NCBI RefSeq assembly: GCF_001889605.1
Contig: NZ_CP018171.1
Location: forward strand, 434,001 to 498,000
DNA: 64,000 nucleotides
DNA from: Aquibium oceanicum
Lineage (GTDB): Bacteria; Pseudomonadota; Alphaproteobacteria; Rhizobiales; Rhizobiaceae
Direction of reading: 5' to 3'
Shown here: one piece after another, positions 50,305 to 59,684 of the stretch
Layout of the letters: every line of letters starts with the position of its first letter
Position numbering within the stretch: position 1 is the stretch's first letter
Notes under the pieces: generated by a model
The model's input: only the letters and a program-made list of their open reading frames with translations
Databases searched by the model: none
What the model was told of the DNA's origin: nothing
Program-made: the position numbers and the translations under genes

Positions 50305-53004
50305 TTGAACCAGGAACGCCCGATCCGACCCGACCCCGCCTCGGCCCCGACGCCGATGATGGAGCAGTTCATCGAGATCAAGTCGGCCAACCCGGACTCG
50401 CTTCTGTTCTACCGCATGGGCGACTTCTACGAGCTGTTCTTCGAGGATGCGGAGGTGGCGAGCCGGGCGCTCGGCATCACGCTCACCAAGCGTGGCAAGC
50501 ATCTCGGCCAGGACATCCCGATGTGCGGCGTGCCGGTGCATTCGGCCGACGACTACCTGCAGAAGCTGATCGGGCTCGGCCACCGCGTCGCCGTCTGCGA
50601 GCAGATCGAAGACCCCGCCGAGGCGAAGAAGCGCGGCGCCAAGTCGGTGGTGAAGCGCGACGTGGTGCGGCTCGTCACCCCGGGCACCATTACCGAGGAG
50701 AAGCTGCTCGCGCCGTCCGAATCCAACTACCTGATGGCGCTCGGCCGCGTTCGCGGCGAGGAGGATCTGGCGCTCGCCTGGATCGACATCTCGACAGGGT
50801 CCTTCCTCGTCGCCGGCACGACGCGCGATCGGCTGCTCGCCGACATCATGCGCATCGACCCGCGCGAGCTGATTACGGCGGAACCGGTCTTCCACGATCC
50901 CGAATTCCGCGCGGTGTTCGACGTACTCGGCCGCGCCGTCACACCGCTGCCGCCGAGCCTGTTCGATTCCGCCGCCTGTGCGGAGCGGGCCGGCCGGTTC
51001 TACGGCGTCTCGACGCTCGACGGCTTCGGGCTTTTCTCGCGCGCCGAGCTCTCGGCGATCGGCGCGGCGATCGGCTATGTCGAGCGCACGCAGAAAGCCG
51101 AGCGCCCGCCGCTCACGCCGCCAACCCGCCAGGACGGCGCGGCCACGCTCTTCATCGACCCCGCCACGCGCGCCCATCTCGAGTTGGTGAAGACGCTCTC
51201 GGGCAGCCGCAGCGGTACGCTCTTCGAGGCCATCGACCGGACGCTGACGGGCGGCGGCGCGCGGCTGCTCGCCGAGCGCCTCACCTCGCCCTCCACCGAT
51301 CCGGACGAAATCGGCCGACGCCTGGACTCGGTCTCCTTCTTCCGCGCCGAACGGTCGCTCGGCGACGGCGTGCGCGCCGCGCTGAAGGGCACGCCCGACA
51401 TGCTGCGCGCGCTCTCCCGGCTGGCGCTCAACCGCGGCGGCCCGCGCGATCTCGGCGCGCTGCGCGCGGGAATGGAGGCGGCGGCCGACGTCGCCGCTCT
51501 CTTCGAAGGCCTGGCCCTTCCCGAGGAGACAGCGGACGCGGTGGCGGGGCTCCGCTCCCTCCCACGATCGTTTGCGGAGCATCTGGGCGCCGCGCTTGCC
51601 GACGACATACCGCTTCTCAAGCGCGACGGCGGTTTCGTGCGCGCCGGCTATAATGCCGAACTCGACGAAATGCGCGGCCTCCGCGACCAGGCCCGGCGGG
51701 TCATCGCGGAGATGGAAGCCGCGCTGATCTCGGAGACCGGCATTCGGTCTCTGAAGATCCGCCACAACAACGTGCTCGGCTACTACATCGAGGTGACGTC
51801 GAACCACCAGGCGATAATGATGGGCTCGGACTCGGCGAAAGCGCGCTTCATCCATCGCCAGACCATGGCCAACGCCATGCGCTTCACCACGACGGAACTC
51901 GCAGGGCTGGAAACGAAGATCGCCAACGCCGCCGAACGCGCCCTGGCGATCGAACTCGAGATATTCGATGCGCTCGTCGCCGAAGCGGTCGCGTCTGCCG
52001 AGGCGTTGCGAACCGCCGCGGCGGCGCTTGCCACGCTCGACGTGTCGGCCGCTCTCGCGGTGCTCGCCGAAGAGGAGGACTACTGCCGCCCGGGCGTCGA
52101 CCGGAGCCTCGAATTCCGGGTCGTCTGCGGCCGCCATCCGGTGGTGGAGCAGGCGCTGCGGCGGCAGGCTGCCGAACCTTTCGTCGCCAACGACTGCGAT
52201 CTCTCTCCCGCGGAGGGATCGAAGCATGGCGCCATCTGGCTCCTGACCGGCCCGAACATGGGCGGCAAGTCGACCTTCCTGCGCCAGAACGCACTGATCG
52301 CGGTGATGGCCCAGATGGGCAGCCATGTGCCGGCGGAGAGCGCGCACATCGGCATCGTCGACCGGCTGTTCTCGCGCGTCGGCGCGTCGGACGACCTGGC
52401 ACGCGGGCGCTCGACCTTCATGGTCGAGATGGTCGAGACGGCGGCGATCCTCAACCAGGCCAGCGAGCGCTCGCTGGTTATCCTCGACGAGATCGGCCGC
52501 GGTACCGCAACCTTCGACGGCCTGTCGATCGCCTGGGCGGCGGTCGAATACCTACACGAGCAAAACCTCTGCCGCGCCATCTTCGCCACCCACTTCCACG
52601 AGATGACGGCGCTGGCGGAGAAGCTGCCGCGCCTTTCGAACGTCACCATGCGGGTGAAGGAATGGGAAGGCGACGTCGTCTTCCTGCACGAGGTGGGCAA
52701 GGGCGCCGCCGACCGCTCCTACGGCGTGCAGGTGGCGCGCCTCGCCGGCCTGCCCGACGCGGTGGTGGCGCGGGCGCGCGAGGTGCTGGAACAGCTCGAG
52801 CAGGAACAGGTTTCCGGCAAGACGAGCCGCCTGATCGACGACCTGCCGCTCTTCTCAGCCGCCGTCCGGCGCGAGGAAAAAAAGCCGGCTAAGAACGACG
52901 CTTTGACGGAGGCCCTTACCGCACTTCATCCAGACGAGATGACGCCCAGGGAGGCGCTGGAGGCGATCTACCGGCTCAAGGTACTCGCCGGCGGAAAGCC
53001 GTAG
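50305..53004 (+). CDS. mutS: DNA mismatch repair protein MutS
   Basis: Recognises mismatches and starts mismatch repair. The 899-aa protein has the mismatch-binding N-domain with [11 protein letters not shown] (the Phe-x-Glu motif is present), a lever/clamp region, Walker [21 protein letters not shown] for Walker B, and HFHEM near the end. The start is a TTG at 50305; ATGs at 50356 and 50359 would remove about 17 residues. Family members usually have an N-terminal tail of this size before MMEQF, so the TTG is preferred. Confidence 0.95.
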   Translation: MNQERPIRPDPASAPTPMMEQFIEIKSANPDSLLFYRMGDFYELFFEDAEVASRALGITLTKRGKHLGQDIPMCGVPVHSADDYLQKLIGLGHRVAVCEQIEDPAEAKKRGAKSVVKRDVVRLVTPGTITEEKLLAPSESNYLMALGRVRGEEDLALAWIDISTGSFLVAGTTRDRLLADIMRIDPRELITAEPVFHDPEFRAVFDVLGRAVTPLPPSLFDSAACAERAGRFYGVSTLDGFGLFSRAELSAIGAAIGYVERTQKAERPPLTPPTRQDGAATLFIDPATRAHLELVKTLSGSRSGTLFEAIDRTLTGGGARLLAERLTSPSTDPDEIGRRLDSVSFFRAERSLGDGVRAALKGTPDMLRALSRLALNRGGPRDLGALRAGMEAAADVAALFEGLALPEETADAVAGLRSLPRSFAEHLGAALADDIPLLKRDGGFVRAGYNAELDEMRGLRDQARRVIAEMEAALISETGIRSLKIRHNNVLGYYIEVTSNHQAIMMGSDSAKARFIHRQTMANAMRFTTTELAGLETKIANAAERALAIELEIFDALVAEAVASAEALRTAAAALATLDVSAALAVLAEEEDYCRPGVDRSLEFRVVCGRHPVVEQALRRQAAEPFVANDCDLSPAEGSKHGAIWLLTGPNMGGKSTFLRQNALIAVMAQMGSHVPAESAHIGIVDRLFSRVGASDDLARGRSTFMVEMVETAAILNQASERSLVILDEIGRGTATFDGLSIAWAAVEYLHEQNLCRAIFATHFHEMTALAEKLPRLSNVTMRVKEWEGDVVFLHEVGKGAADRSYGVQVARLAGLPDAVVARAREVLEQLEQEQVSGKTSRLIDDLPLFSAAVRREEKKPAKNDALTEALTALHPDEMTPREALEAIYRLKVLAGGKP

Positions 53005-53035
53005 CCGGAAGCTGAACGACAGCGGCGCGAAGCCG

Positions 53036-53227
53036 CTACTCCGCCTTCGCGGCCTCGAACGCCTCGACCAGCACCTCGCGGTCGCCGATATGGTTGGCGA
53101 GGATCAGGATCAGCCGGGCATTGATGGCGTCGCTCTCGTCCTTCGACCGGCCTTCGTGCAACGCCAGCAGGTCGGCGTAGAAGTCGTCCGGCCGCGGAAT
53201 GTTCGGTGTGGTCACTAGCTTTGCCAT
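53036..53227 (-). CDS. DUF2783 family small protein
   Basis: A 63-aa protein that resembles DUF2783, a family found next to FAD-dependent aromatic monooxygenases. It reads NIPRPDDFYADLLALHEGRS followed by ANHIGDREVLVEAFEAAK and has no cysteine or membrane segment. It starts nine bases after the monooxygenase stop and has GAGGGG upstream. It may be a chaperone-like or regulatory partner of that enzyme (inference). Confidence 0.82.
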   Translation of the reverse strand: MAKLVTTPNIPRPDDFYADLLALHEGRSKDESDAINARLILILANHIGDREVLVEAFEAAKAE

Positions 53228-53236
53228 TCGAACCCC

Positions 53237-54847
53237 TCAGCCCCTTCCGAGCGACTTGAGCAGAGCGGCGGCTACTTCGGCTTCGTCGAATGTCGTCCAC
53301 CGGGCAACAACGTGCTGGTCCGGCCGCAACAGGTAGACTGCGCCGGATGCCTCGCCCAGGAAGCGCTCTTTCAGCATTCCCTCCGGATCGTCCTCTGGCG
53401 AGAGTGCGAGGCATTCCACCGCGATGCCGTCCGCCTCCAGCCCTTTCGGCGCGTCGATGTCGATGGTGAGCAGCTGGAACCGGCCGCCGACTCGGTCCAT
53501 CAGCCATCCGCCTGCAACGGGCGCATCCGGCAGCGGCGTTCCGGGGCGGGTGCGGGCGGGAAGGCCGTCTGCATCGGGTCCGTTAAGCGCCGAACCGTCA
53601 TAGGCGCAAGGCACCGAAAGCCGGCCGGAATTGACGAGCGGCCGCGCGAAGGCGAACTTTTCCGAGAGATCGAGCACCGCATTGCGGAACAGCCGGCTGG
53701 TGTCCGACTTGGGCGTGATGAAGTCCGTCGAGCGGGACGAGTTCAGGATGTTCTCGTCGGCCCCGTGTAGGCGCTCGGCATCGTAGGTGTCGAGCAGGCT
53801 CTCGGGTGCTGTGCCGTCCATCACCAGCTTCAGCTTCCAGACCAGATTGTCGGCGTCCTGGATGCCCGAGTTCGCCCCGCGCGCACCGAAGGGCGACACC
53901 TGGTGCGCGGAATCGCCGGCAAAGAGAACGCGGCCATGGCGAAAACTCTCCATGCGTCGGCACTGGAAGGTATAGATGGAGACCCACTCCAGCTCGAAAG
54001 AGACGTCCTCGCCGAGCATCGCCTTCAGGCGCGGGACGACGTTTTCCGGCTGCTTCTCCTTCTCCTTGTCGATGTTCCAGCCGAGCTGGAGATCGATGCG
54101 CCAGACTCCGTCCGGCTGCTTGTGGAGCAGGGCGGATTGTCCCTTGTTGAAGGGAGGATCGAACCAGAACCAGCGCTCGGTCGGAAAATCCGCATCCATG
54201 CGCACGTCGGCGATCAGGAAATTGTCCTCGAAGACGCGGCCGACGAAATCGAGGCCCAGCCTGGCCCGGATTGGCGAGTTGGCGCCGTCGCAGGCGATCA
54301 GCCAGTCGGCTTCCAGAGCATAGGGTCCGTCCGGCGTATCGACGGTGAGCGCGACATGATCATTTGCCGGCGAAACATCGATGACGCGACTGCGGCCGCG
54401 AATCTCGATCGGCTTCCCCTCGGCGGCGAGTTTGTTCACGCGCTCGACGAGGTATTGCTCCAGATAATACTGCTGGAGATTGATGAAGGCGGGGCGCTTG
54501 TGGCCTGCCTCGGGCAGAAGGTTGAATTCGTAGACCTGCCGCTCGCCGAAGAACACCTTGCCGAGGTTCCAGGTGACGCCCTTCGCCACCAGCGAGGGAT
54601 CGACGCCGAGCCGGTCGAGAATCTCGAGCGTGCGCTTGGAAAAGCAGATGGCGCGCGAGCCGAACGAGACCTTGTCGTTCTCGTCGAGCACGACGACCGG
54701 AACGCCCTGCATGGCGAGATCGATCGCGGCGGCGAGCCCCACAGGTCCCGCCCCGACGACAATCGCCGGATGGCGCACCGTCGTCGCCGCATCCTGATCG
54801 GCGGAGCGCCTGTAGGGATAGAGCGGCGTTTCGAAGATGCGTGTCAT
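53237..54847 (-). CDS. FAD-dependent aromatic monooxygenase (MhpA-like)
   Basis: A 536-aa class A flavoprotein hydroxylase. It has the dinucleotide motif VVGAGPVGLAAAIDLA, the GD motif LFAGDSAHQVSPFGARGANSGIQDADNL and a C-terminal thioredoxin-like domain. The best known relatives hydroxylate 3-(3-hydroxyphenyl)propionate or 3-hydroxybenzoate-type phenols; the substrate here is unknown. The neighbourhood with hmgA suggests a step feeding homogentisate or a related aromatic. The start at 54847 has no good ribosome-binding site; longer frames to 54940 overlap the toxin-antitoxin promoter. Confidence 0.85.
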   Translation of the reverse strand: MTRIFETPLYPYRRSADQDAATTVRHPAIVVGAGPVGLAAAIDLAMQGVPVVVLDENDKVSFGSRAICFSKRTLEILDRLGVDPSLVAKGVTWNLGKVFFGERQVYEFNLLPEAGHKRPAFINLQQYYLEQYLVERVNKLAAEGKPIEIRGRSRVIDVSPANDHVALTVDTPDGPYALEADWLIACDGANSPIRARLGLDFVGRVFEDNFLIADVRMDADFPTERWFWFDPPFNKGQSALLHKQPDGVWRIDLQLGWNIDKEKEKQPENVVPRLKAMLGEDVSFELEWVSIYTFQCRRMESFRHGRVLFAGDSAHQVSPFGARGANSGIQDADNLVWKLKLVMDGTAPESLLDTYDAERLHGADENILNSSRSTDFITPKSDTSRLFRNAVLDLSEKFAFARPLVNSGRLSVPCAYDGSALNGPDADGLPARTRPGTPLPDAPVAGGWLMDRVGGRFQLLTIDIDAPKGLEADGIAVECLALSPEDDPEGMLKERFLGEASGAVYLLRPDQHVVARWTTFDEAEVAAALLKSLGRG

Positions 54848-54919
54848 CGGAATGCTGCTGGCAAGGCGGCGGCCCGTTTGTAGCGGAACCGGGAATGACG
54901 TAGATTGGAGGACCACAGG

Positions 54920-55186
54920 ATGCGCGCGATGAACGAGCACACACGGTCCGGCAAGGCGATCAGGGTGACGGTGGAAGAGGCGGAGGCCCGGATTGCCGAA
55001 CTGTTGCGCCGCGCCGAAGCCGGCGAGCGTGTCGAGGTCGTGCGTGACGGAAAGCCGGTGGTAGAACTGGCGGCGGCCGAAGAGGCGCCTGCGCGATGCA
55101 GTATCCGTGGTGCGATGAAGGACGAAATTTGGATAGCGCCCGATTTTGACGACCTCGGTCCCGAATGGGATGAGTATTTGAGTTGA
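54920..55186 (+). CDS. Phd/YefM-type antitoxin
   Basis: An 88-aa antitoxin of the Phd type. The N-terminal part (IRVTVEEAEARIAELLRRAEAGERVEVVRDGKPVVEL) is the DNA-binding fold that represses the operon, and the acidic C-terminal tail (IAPDFDDLGPEWDEYLS) should bind the toxin. GGAGG lies eight bases before ATG 54920. The stop overlaps the toxin's TTG start by TTGA, so the two are coupled. It is on the plus strand inside an otherwise minus-strand aromatic block. Confidence 0.87.
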   Translation: MRAMNEHTRSGKAIRVTVEEAEARIAELLRRAEAGERVEVVRDGKPVVELAAAEEAPARCSIRGAMKDEIWIAPDFDDLGPEWDEYLS

Positions 55187-55560
55187 GCGCGAACGGCCTT
55201 CTCATCGATACGCACGTGCTGCTTTGGGAACTGATGGACAGTCCGCGTCTGTCGCCCGACCACAGACGGGCGTTGGATAGCGATGTTCCAAAGTTCGTCA
55301 GCGCTGCCACCATATGGGAAATTGCGATCAAATCCGCGATCGGCAAGCTCAGAATGCCCAACCGGCTTCTGGAAGTCCTCGCGGAGAGCGATATCGAAGG
55401 GCTCCTGATCCGGGCCGAACACGCCATGCAATGCGCGCTTCTGCCGCGCCACCACGGCGATCCGTTCGACCGCATGCTGATCGCCCAGGCGCGCCTCGAA
55501 GGCCTGACGATCCTCACCATCGATCGCGCCTTCCGCGATTATGACGTCGCCGTTGTCTGA
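55183..55560 (+). CDS. PIN-domain (VapC-like) toxin
   Basis: A 125-aa PIN-fold ribonuclease. Catalytic acidic residues are seen in LLIDTHVLLWEL (first Asp), WEIAIKSAIGK (Glu), DPFDRMLIAQA (Asp) and LTIDRAF (Asp). It starts with TTG overlapping the antitoxin stop. VapC-type toxins typically cleave tRNA or rRNA; the target here is unknown. It converges on the MBL-fold gene 35 bases away. Confidence 0.87.
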   Translation: MSANGLLIDTHVLLWELMDSPRLSPDHRRALDSDVPKFVSAATIWEIAIKSAIGKLRMPNRLLEVLAESDIEGLLIRAEHAMQCALLPRHHGDPFDRMLIAQARLEGLTILTIDRAFRDYDVAVV

Positions 55561-55595
55561 CAGCCGACCCAACTCCCATCTCCTCCCCGAAACCC

Positions 55596-56546
55596 CTAGT
55601 CCTGCAGCCGCTCCCACATCTCCCTGTCGCGCTCCGCCGTCCAGATGCGCGGCGTGTCGATGCCGAGTGCCTCGTCGTAGGCGCGGGCGACGTTGAACGG
55701 CAGGCAGTGCTCGTAGATGGCGTAGGAGGAGAATTTCGGATCGCAGACGGCGCGGCATGCGTCCCAGGCTTCCTTCAGCGAGCCGCCGCCCTGGGCAACG
55801 CGCGCGATCGGGCGATAAGTCGATTCCAGGAAGTCGGACGTCTTGTCCAGCGCGTCGTTGACCTTGTCCTCGCCCACCAGCGCGTCGCCGCGGCCGGGCG
55901 CGATGGCGTCCAACCCGTAGGAGCGGATCATATCCAGCGTTTCGGGCCAGTCCGAGAAATGCGCGTCGCCGCAGTAGCAGGCCGAGTGGTACTCCACGAG
56001 ATCGCCGGTGAACATCACGTTCGCGTCCGGCACGTGGGCGACGATGTCGCCGGCCGTATGGCCTCGCCCGAGGAATTCCAGGTCGACGCGGCGCTTGCCG
56101 AGATAGAGCGTCATGGAATCGCCGAAGGTCAGCGTCGGCCAGGTAAGCCCCGGGATCGACTCGTGCCCTTGGAAGAGGCGCGGAAAGCGGGCGAACTCCG
56201 AATCCCAGTCCTCCTGCCCGCGCTCGACGACCATCGAGCGAGCGGTCTGGGACATGATCGTCTCGGATGCGCCATAGGCCGAGGCGCCTAGCACCCGCAC
56301 CGCATGATAGTGCGTCAGAACGACGTACTTCACCGGCTTGTCGGTGACGCCGCGGATCTTCTCGATCACCTTGTTGGCGAGCCGCGGCGTCGCCTGCGCG
56401 TCGACGATCATGACCGAGTCGTCGCCAATGATCACGCCGGTGTTGGGATCGCCCTCCGCCGTAAAGGCCCACAGGTCGCGGCCGACTTCGGTGAAGGTGA
56501 TCTTTTTTTCGGTCATGTCACCGGCTGATGCGAAGCTCTTGGCCAT
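55596..56546 (-). CDS. metallo-beta-lactamase-fold protein with altered metal ligands
   Basis: A 316-aa MBL-fold protein of unknown reaction. Motif 1 (IVDAQATPR) and the motif-2 region THYHAVRVLG are seen, but the usual H-x-H-x-D-H reads HYHAVR, so the Asp and third His are missing. Motif 3 His is in LGRGHTAGD, motif 4 Asp in FTGDLVEY, and motif 5 reads PGRG instead of PGHG. It starts with AAGGAAT six bases upstream. It lies between hmgA and the FAD monooxygenase, from which a toxin-antitoxin pair now separates it. Confidence 0.87.
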   Translation of the reverse strand: MAKSFASAGDMTEKKITFTEVGRDLWAFTAEGDPNTGVIIGDDSVMIVDAQATPRLANKVIEKIRGVTDKPVKYVVLTHYHAVRVLGASAYGASETIMSQTARSMVVERGQEDWDSEFARFPRLFQGHESIPGLTWPTLTFGDSMTLYLGKRRVDLEFLGRGHTAGDIVAHVPDANVMFTGDLVEYHSACYCGDAHFSDWPETLDMIRSYGLDAIAPGRGDALVGEDKVNDALDKTSDFLESTYRPIARVAQGGGSLKEAWDACRAVCDPKFSSYAIYEHCLPFNVARAYDEALGIDTPRIWTAERDREMWERLQD

Positions 56547-56574
56547 GTTTATTCCTTGTGTTCAATCCGGTCGG

Positions 56575-56754
56575 GCCTCCTTCGAGGCTCGCCCTTCGAT
56601 TTCTATGCCTGATAACACAGGCCCCGGGCAGGCTCGCACTCGAGGATGAGGAAGCCAACGCCCTCGTTTCGTGCGTTTCCAGCCATAAGCATCGGTCGAA
56701 GCGCCCACCCGCGGCCCTCATCCTGAGGCACGAGGGAAAGGAGCCTCGAAGGAT
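56575..56754. repeat. inverted copies of a Rhizobiales palindromic repeat
   Basis: A 207-base gap between hmgA and the MBL gene holds CCTTCGAGGCTCGCC (from 56579) with CTCGAGGATGAGG (to 56651), and further on CCTCATCCTGAGG (from 56716) with GGAGCCTCGAAGGAT (to 56754). The two blocks are inverted relatives. The second reaches the hmgA stop codon. This resembles the CCTCATCC...CTCGAAGGATG elements scattered in rhizobia. Confidence 0.55.
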
Positions 56755-58067
56755 CAGCTCCAGTCGCCCTCGGGCGTCCCGTTGAAGCGCTTTTTCAGCC
56801 CGCTCCAGCAGTCGATGTAGTTGTCCTGCAAGGTATCGAGTTCGGCGGCGTATCGCGTCAGGAGCTGCGGGAAGCGCGTCTCGAACATGAAGGCCATGGT
56901 GTTCTCGAGCTTCACCGGCTTCAGGTCCGCGCGCGACGCCTTCTCGAAGCCGTCCGCGTCCGGCCCGTGCGCCAGCATCATGTTGTGCAGGCTCATGCCG
57001 CCCGGCACGAAACCCTCCTCCTTGGCGTCGTACTTGCCGTGGATCAGCCCCATGAACTCGCTCATGATGTTTCGGTGGTACCAGGGCGGGCGAAACGTGT
57101 TCTCGGCCACCATCCAGCGCGGCGGGAAGATCACGAAGTCGATGTTGGCGGTGCCCTCCTCGCCCGAGGGCGCCGTCAGAACCGTGAAGATCGACGGATC
57201 GGGATGGTCGAACAGGATGGCGCCGACCGGCGAGAAGGTGGAGAGATCGTATTTGTAGGGCGCGTAGTTGCCGTGCCAGGCCACCACGTCGAGCGGCGAA
57301 TGATCGATTTCGGTGACGTGGAAGCCGCCGCACCATTTCACGGTCAGGCGGCAGGGCGTCTCCTTCTCCTCGAACCAGGCGACCGGCGTCTTGAAGTCGC
57401 GCGGGTTCGCCAGGCAGTTGGCGCCGATCGGTCCGCGGTCCGGCAGCGTGAATTTCGCGCCGTAGTTCTCGCAGACGTAGCCGCGCGCCTCGCCGTCCAT
57501 CAGCTCGACCTTGAAGGTGAGGCCGCGCGGCAGGAGGCAGACCTCGCCCGGCGCGACCTCCATCACCCCCATTTCGGTGAGGAAGCGCAGTCCGCCGACC
57601 TGCGGCACCACCAGCATCTCGCCGTCTGAGTTGAAGAAATGGTCGTCCACCATGTCGGTATTGGCCACGTAGACATGCGCGGCCATGCCCGCCTGCCCGA
57701 ACACGTCTCCGGCGGTGGTGACCGTCCGCATGCCGGCGATGAAATCCGTCGGCTCCGAGGCGATCGGCACCGGGTTCCAGCGGAGCTGCCCGAGCGGCAG
57801 GTCATGATCGCCCGGATTGGGTGCCGATTTCCAGTGCGGATAGCTCGCCGCCGAGAAGCGGCCGTGATGTTTCACGCTGGGGCGGATACGGTAGAGCCAC
57901 GAGCGCTCGTTGGTGCCGCGCGGCGCGGTGAAGGGCGAGCCCGAGAGCTGTTCAGCATAGAGCCCGTAGGCCGGACGCTGCGGCGAGTTCATGCCTTGCG
58001 GCAGCGCGCCGGGCAGGGATTCCGTCTCGAAATCATTGCCGAAGCCCGGCATGTAGGAATAGGCCAA
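56754..58067 (-). CDS. hmgA: homogentisate 1,2-dioxygenase
   Basis: Opens the ring of homogentisate to maleylacetoacetate in tyrosine and phenylalanine breakdown, using Fe(II) and O2. The 437-aa protein has [20 protein letters not shown] at the start, [22 protein letters not shown] and the iron-ligand region [21 protein letters not shown]. The start is a TTG at 58067 with GGGAGG six bases upstream; the first ATG in frame is five codons later. FahA and MaiA, the next pathway enzymes, are not in the window. Confidence 0.96.
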   Translation of the reverse strand: MAYSYMPGFGNDFETESLPGALPQGMNSPQRPAYGLYAEQLSGSPFTAPRGTNERSWLYRIRPSVKHHGRFSAASYPHWKSAPNPGDHDLPLGQLRWNPVPIASEPTDFIAGMRTVTTAGDVFGQAGMAAHVYVANTDMVDDHFFNSDGEMLVVPQVGGLRFLTEMGVMEVAPGEVCLLPRGLTFKVELMDGEARGYVCENYGAKFTLPDRGPIGANCLANPRDFKTPVAWFEEKETPCRLTVKWCGGFHVTEIDHSPLDVVAWHGNYAPYKYDLSTFSPVGAILFDHPDPSIFTVLTAPSGEEGTANIDFVIFPPRWMVAENTFRPPWYHRNIMSEFMGLIHGKYDAKEEGFVPGGMSLHNMMLAHGPDADGFEKASRADLKPVKLENTMAFMFETRFPQLLTRYAAELDTLQDNYIDCWSGLKKRFNGTPEGDWS

Positions 58068-58108
58068 AGGTCGCCTCCCTTCTGGATGGTCGCGGCGAAT
58101 TCGTTGCG

Positions 58109-58137
58109 TTCGTAACCATTGAAAATGTAACTATCAA
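58109..58137 (-). promoter_or_regulatory. candidate sigma-70 promoter of hmgA
   Basis: Minus strand: TTGATA (58132-58137), 17 bases, TACGAA (58109-58114), within an AT-rich patch. Two GTTAC words ten bases apart lie between the boxes and might be an operator. Confidence 0.4.
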
Positions 58138-58172
58138 CGGCTCCGGCAAGTACGGACCCTCTACCGGCCCCG

Positions 58173-58514
58173 TCAGGCGCCGTCGATCTCCGCCTGCAGC
58201 GCCTCCATGTGCAGCGCGGCTGCCTTGCCGGCGGCCTCCTCGATCGCGCGGTAACGCCGCACCACCGCCGTTCCGGCCGGCGTCAGCTCCGCGCCGCCGC
58301 CGCGCCTGCCGCCGGCCTGGGTGGAGACCAGCGGCTTTCCGAAGATCCTGTTGCTCTCCTCCACGAGGTCCCAGGCGCGTTTGTAGGACATGCCGACGGC
58401 TCGGGCGGCGGCCGAGATCGATCCCATGGCCTCGATCTGCTCGAGCAGGGCGATCTTGCCGGGCCCGACTCGCCCGTCGGGATCGAGGTCGATGCGAAGG
58501 CTGAGTGACGGCAT
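58173..58514 (-). CDS. ModE-like winged-helix regulator (N-terminal domain only)
   Basis: A 113-aa protein matching the DNA-binding half of ModE. It has the helix-turn-helix GSISAAARAVGMSYKRAWDLVEE and the wing segment GGRRGGGAELTPAG. It lacks the C-terminal MOP/TOBE domains that bind molybdate in E. coli ModE, so how it senses molybdate is open. It is 66 bases downstream of modC on the same strand, which links it to molybdate uptake. Confidence 0.87.
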   Translation of the reverse strand: MPSLSLRIDLDPDGRVGPGKIALLEQIEAMGSISAAARAVGMSYKRAWDLVEESNRIFGKPLVSTQAGGRRGGGAELTPAGTAVVRRYRAIEEAAGKAAALHMEALQAEIDGA

Positions 58515-58580
58515 GTCCGATATTCGTCCGGTTCGGGGTCATTGTATCGTTCGGGCAGCGATCGGGCAAAACGATCCCGT

Positions 58581-59684
58581 TCAGCCCTCGGCGACGCGCC
58601 GGGTGCTGGCGGTGTCGAAGCTGACCGTCTTCACCACCGCGAAGACCGGCTGACCGACCGTGAGGCCGAGCACGTGGACCGACTGCCGCGTGATGCGGGC
58701 CAGGATGGACTGTCCGCCGCAGTCGACCGAAACGTCGAAGAGCGAGGCGCCGGAAGCGTTAAGCGCCGTGACGGTGCCGGGGATGACGTTCAGCGCGCTC
58801 AGTCCCCTCGGCGGTTCCGTCGCGATCATCACGTCGCGCGCCCTGATCCGCACGCGCACGACGTCGCCGGGACGAATCGCGTCGGTTCGCGGTATGCGGA
58901 TTTCGCCGGCGGGCGAGCGCAGAAGGGTCATGGCGAAGCTCTCGTCGTGCCCGGCCACCGTCATCTCCAGCACGCTGCCGCCCTCGCCGCGCTGGTCTTC
59001 GGGCAAAAGGTCGAGCCGCTGGAGGACGTCGTTCAGCGGCCCGGCGGCGGCAACCCTGCCGTTCTCCAGCACCACCATGTCGGTCGCGAGCCGCGCCACT
59101 TCGGCCACCGAGTGGCTCACCAGCACGATCGGGATCCGCAGTTCGTCGCGCAGGCGTTCGATGTAGGGCATGATCTCGGCCTTGCGCGCCTCGTCGAGCG
59201 AAGCCAACGGCTCGTCCATGAGGATCAGGCGCGGGCTGGCGAGCAGCGCCCGGCCGATGGCGACGCGCTGCTTTTCGCCGCCCGAAAGCCCGTCCGGCTT
59301 GCGGTCGAGCAGATGACCGATGCCCAGGAGGTCGACCACCTTGCCGAACTCCGCGTAGCGATCCTTCGGCGGTGTGAGGCGGCGTCCATAGTCGAGATTG
59401 CGCCGCACGCTCATGTGCGGAAACAGCCGCGCATCCTGGAAGACGTAGCCGATGCGCCGCTTGTGGACCGGCACGTAGACATTCGCCGCCGTATCGACCA
59501 GAACCCGCCCGTCGACCACGATCCGCCCCTCGTTAGGCCGGATTAGCCCAGCGACGATGTTGACCAGTGACGTCTTGCCCGAACCCGAAGGGCCGAACAG
59601 CGCCGTCAGCCGGCCTTCGCTCTCGAAGGCCGCATCGATCCCGAAACCGCCGAGACGGTGCCGGACGTCGACCGAGATCGTCAC
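58581..59684 (-). CDS. modC: molybdate ABC transporter ATP-binding protein
   Basis: Cytosolic ATPase of the molybdate importer. The 367-aa protein has Walker A GPSGSGKTS, signature LSGGEKQRVAIGRAL and Walker B LILMDEPLASLD, then a C-terminal regulatory domain of the MOP/TOBE type (about residues 290-360). The GTG start overlaps the modB stop by GTGA. Together with ModB and ModA it supplies molybdenum for the cofactor. Confidence 0.95.
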   Translation of the reverse strand: MTISVDVRHRLGGFGIDAAFESEGRLTALFGPSGSGKTSLVNIVAGLIRPNEGRIVVDGRVLVDTAANVYVPVHKRRIGYVFQDARLFPHMSVRRNLDYGRRLTPPKDRYAEFGKVVDLLGIGHLLDRKPDGLSGGEKQRVAIGRALLASPRLILMDEPLASLDEARKAEIMPYIERLRDELRIPIVLVSHSVAEVARLATDMVVLENGRVAAAGPLNDVLQRLDLLPEDQRGEGGSVLEMTVAGHDESFAMTLLRSPAGEIRIPRTDAIRPGDVVRVRIRARDVMIATEPPRGLSALNVIPGTVTALNASGASLFDVSVDCGGQSILARITRQSVHVLGLTVGQPVFAVVKTVSFDTASTRRVAEG

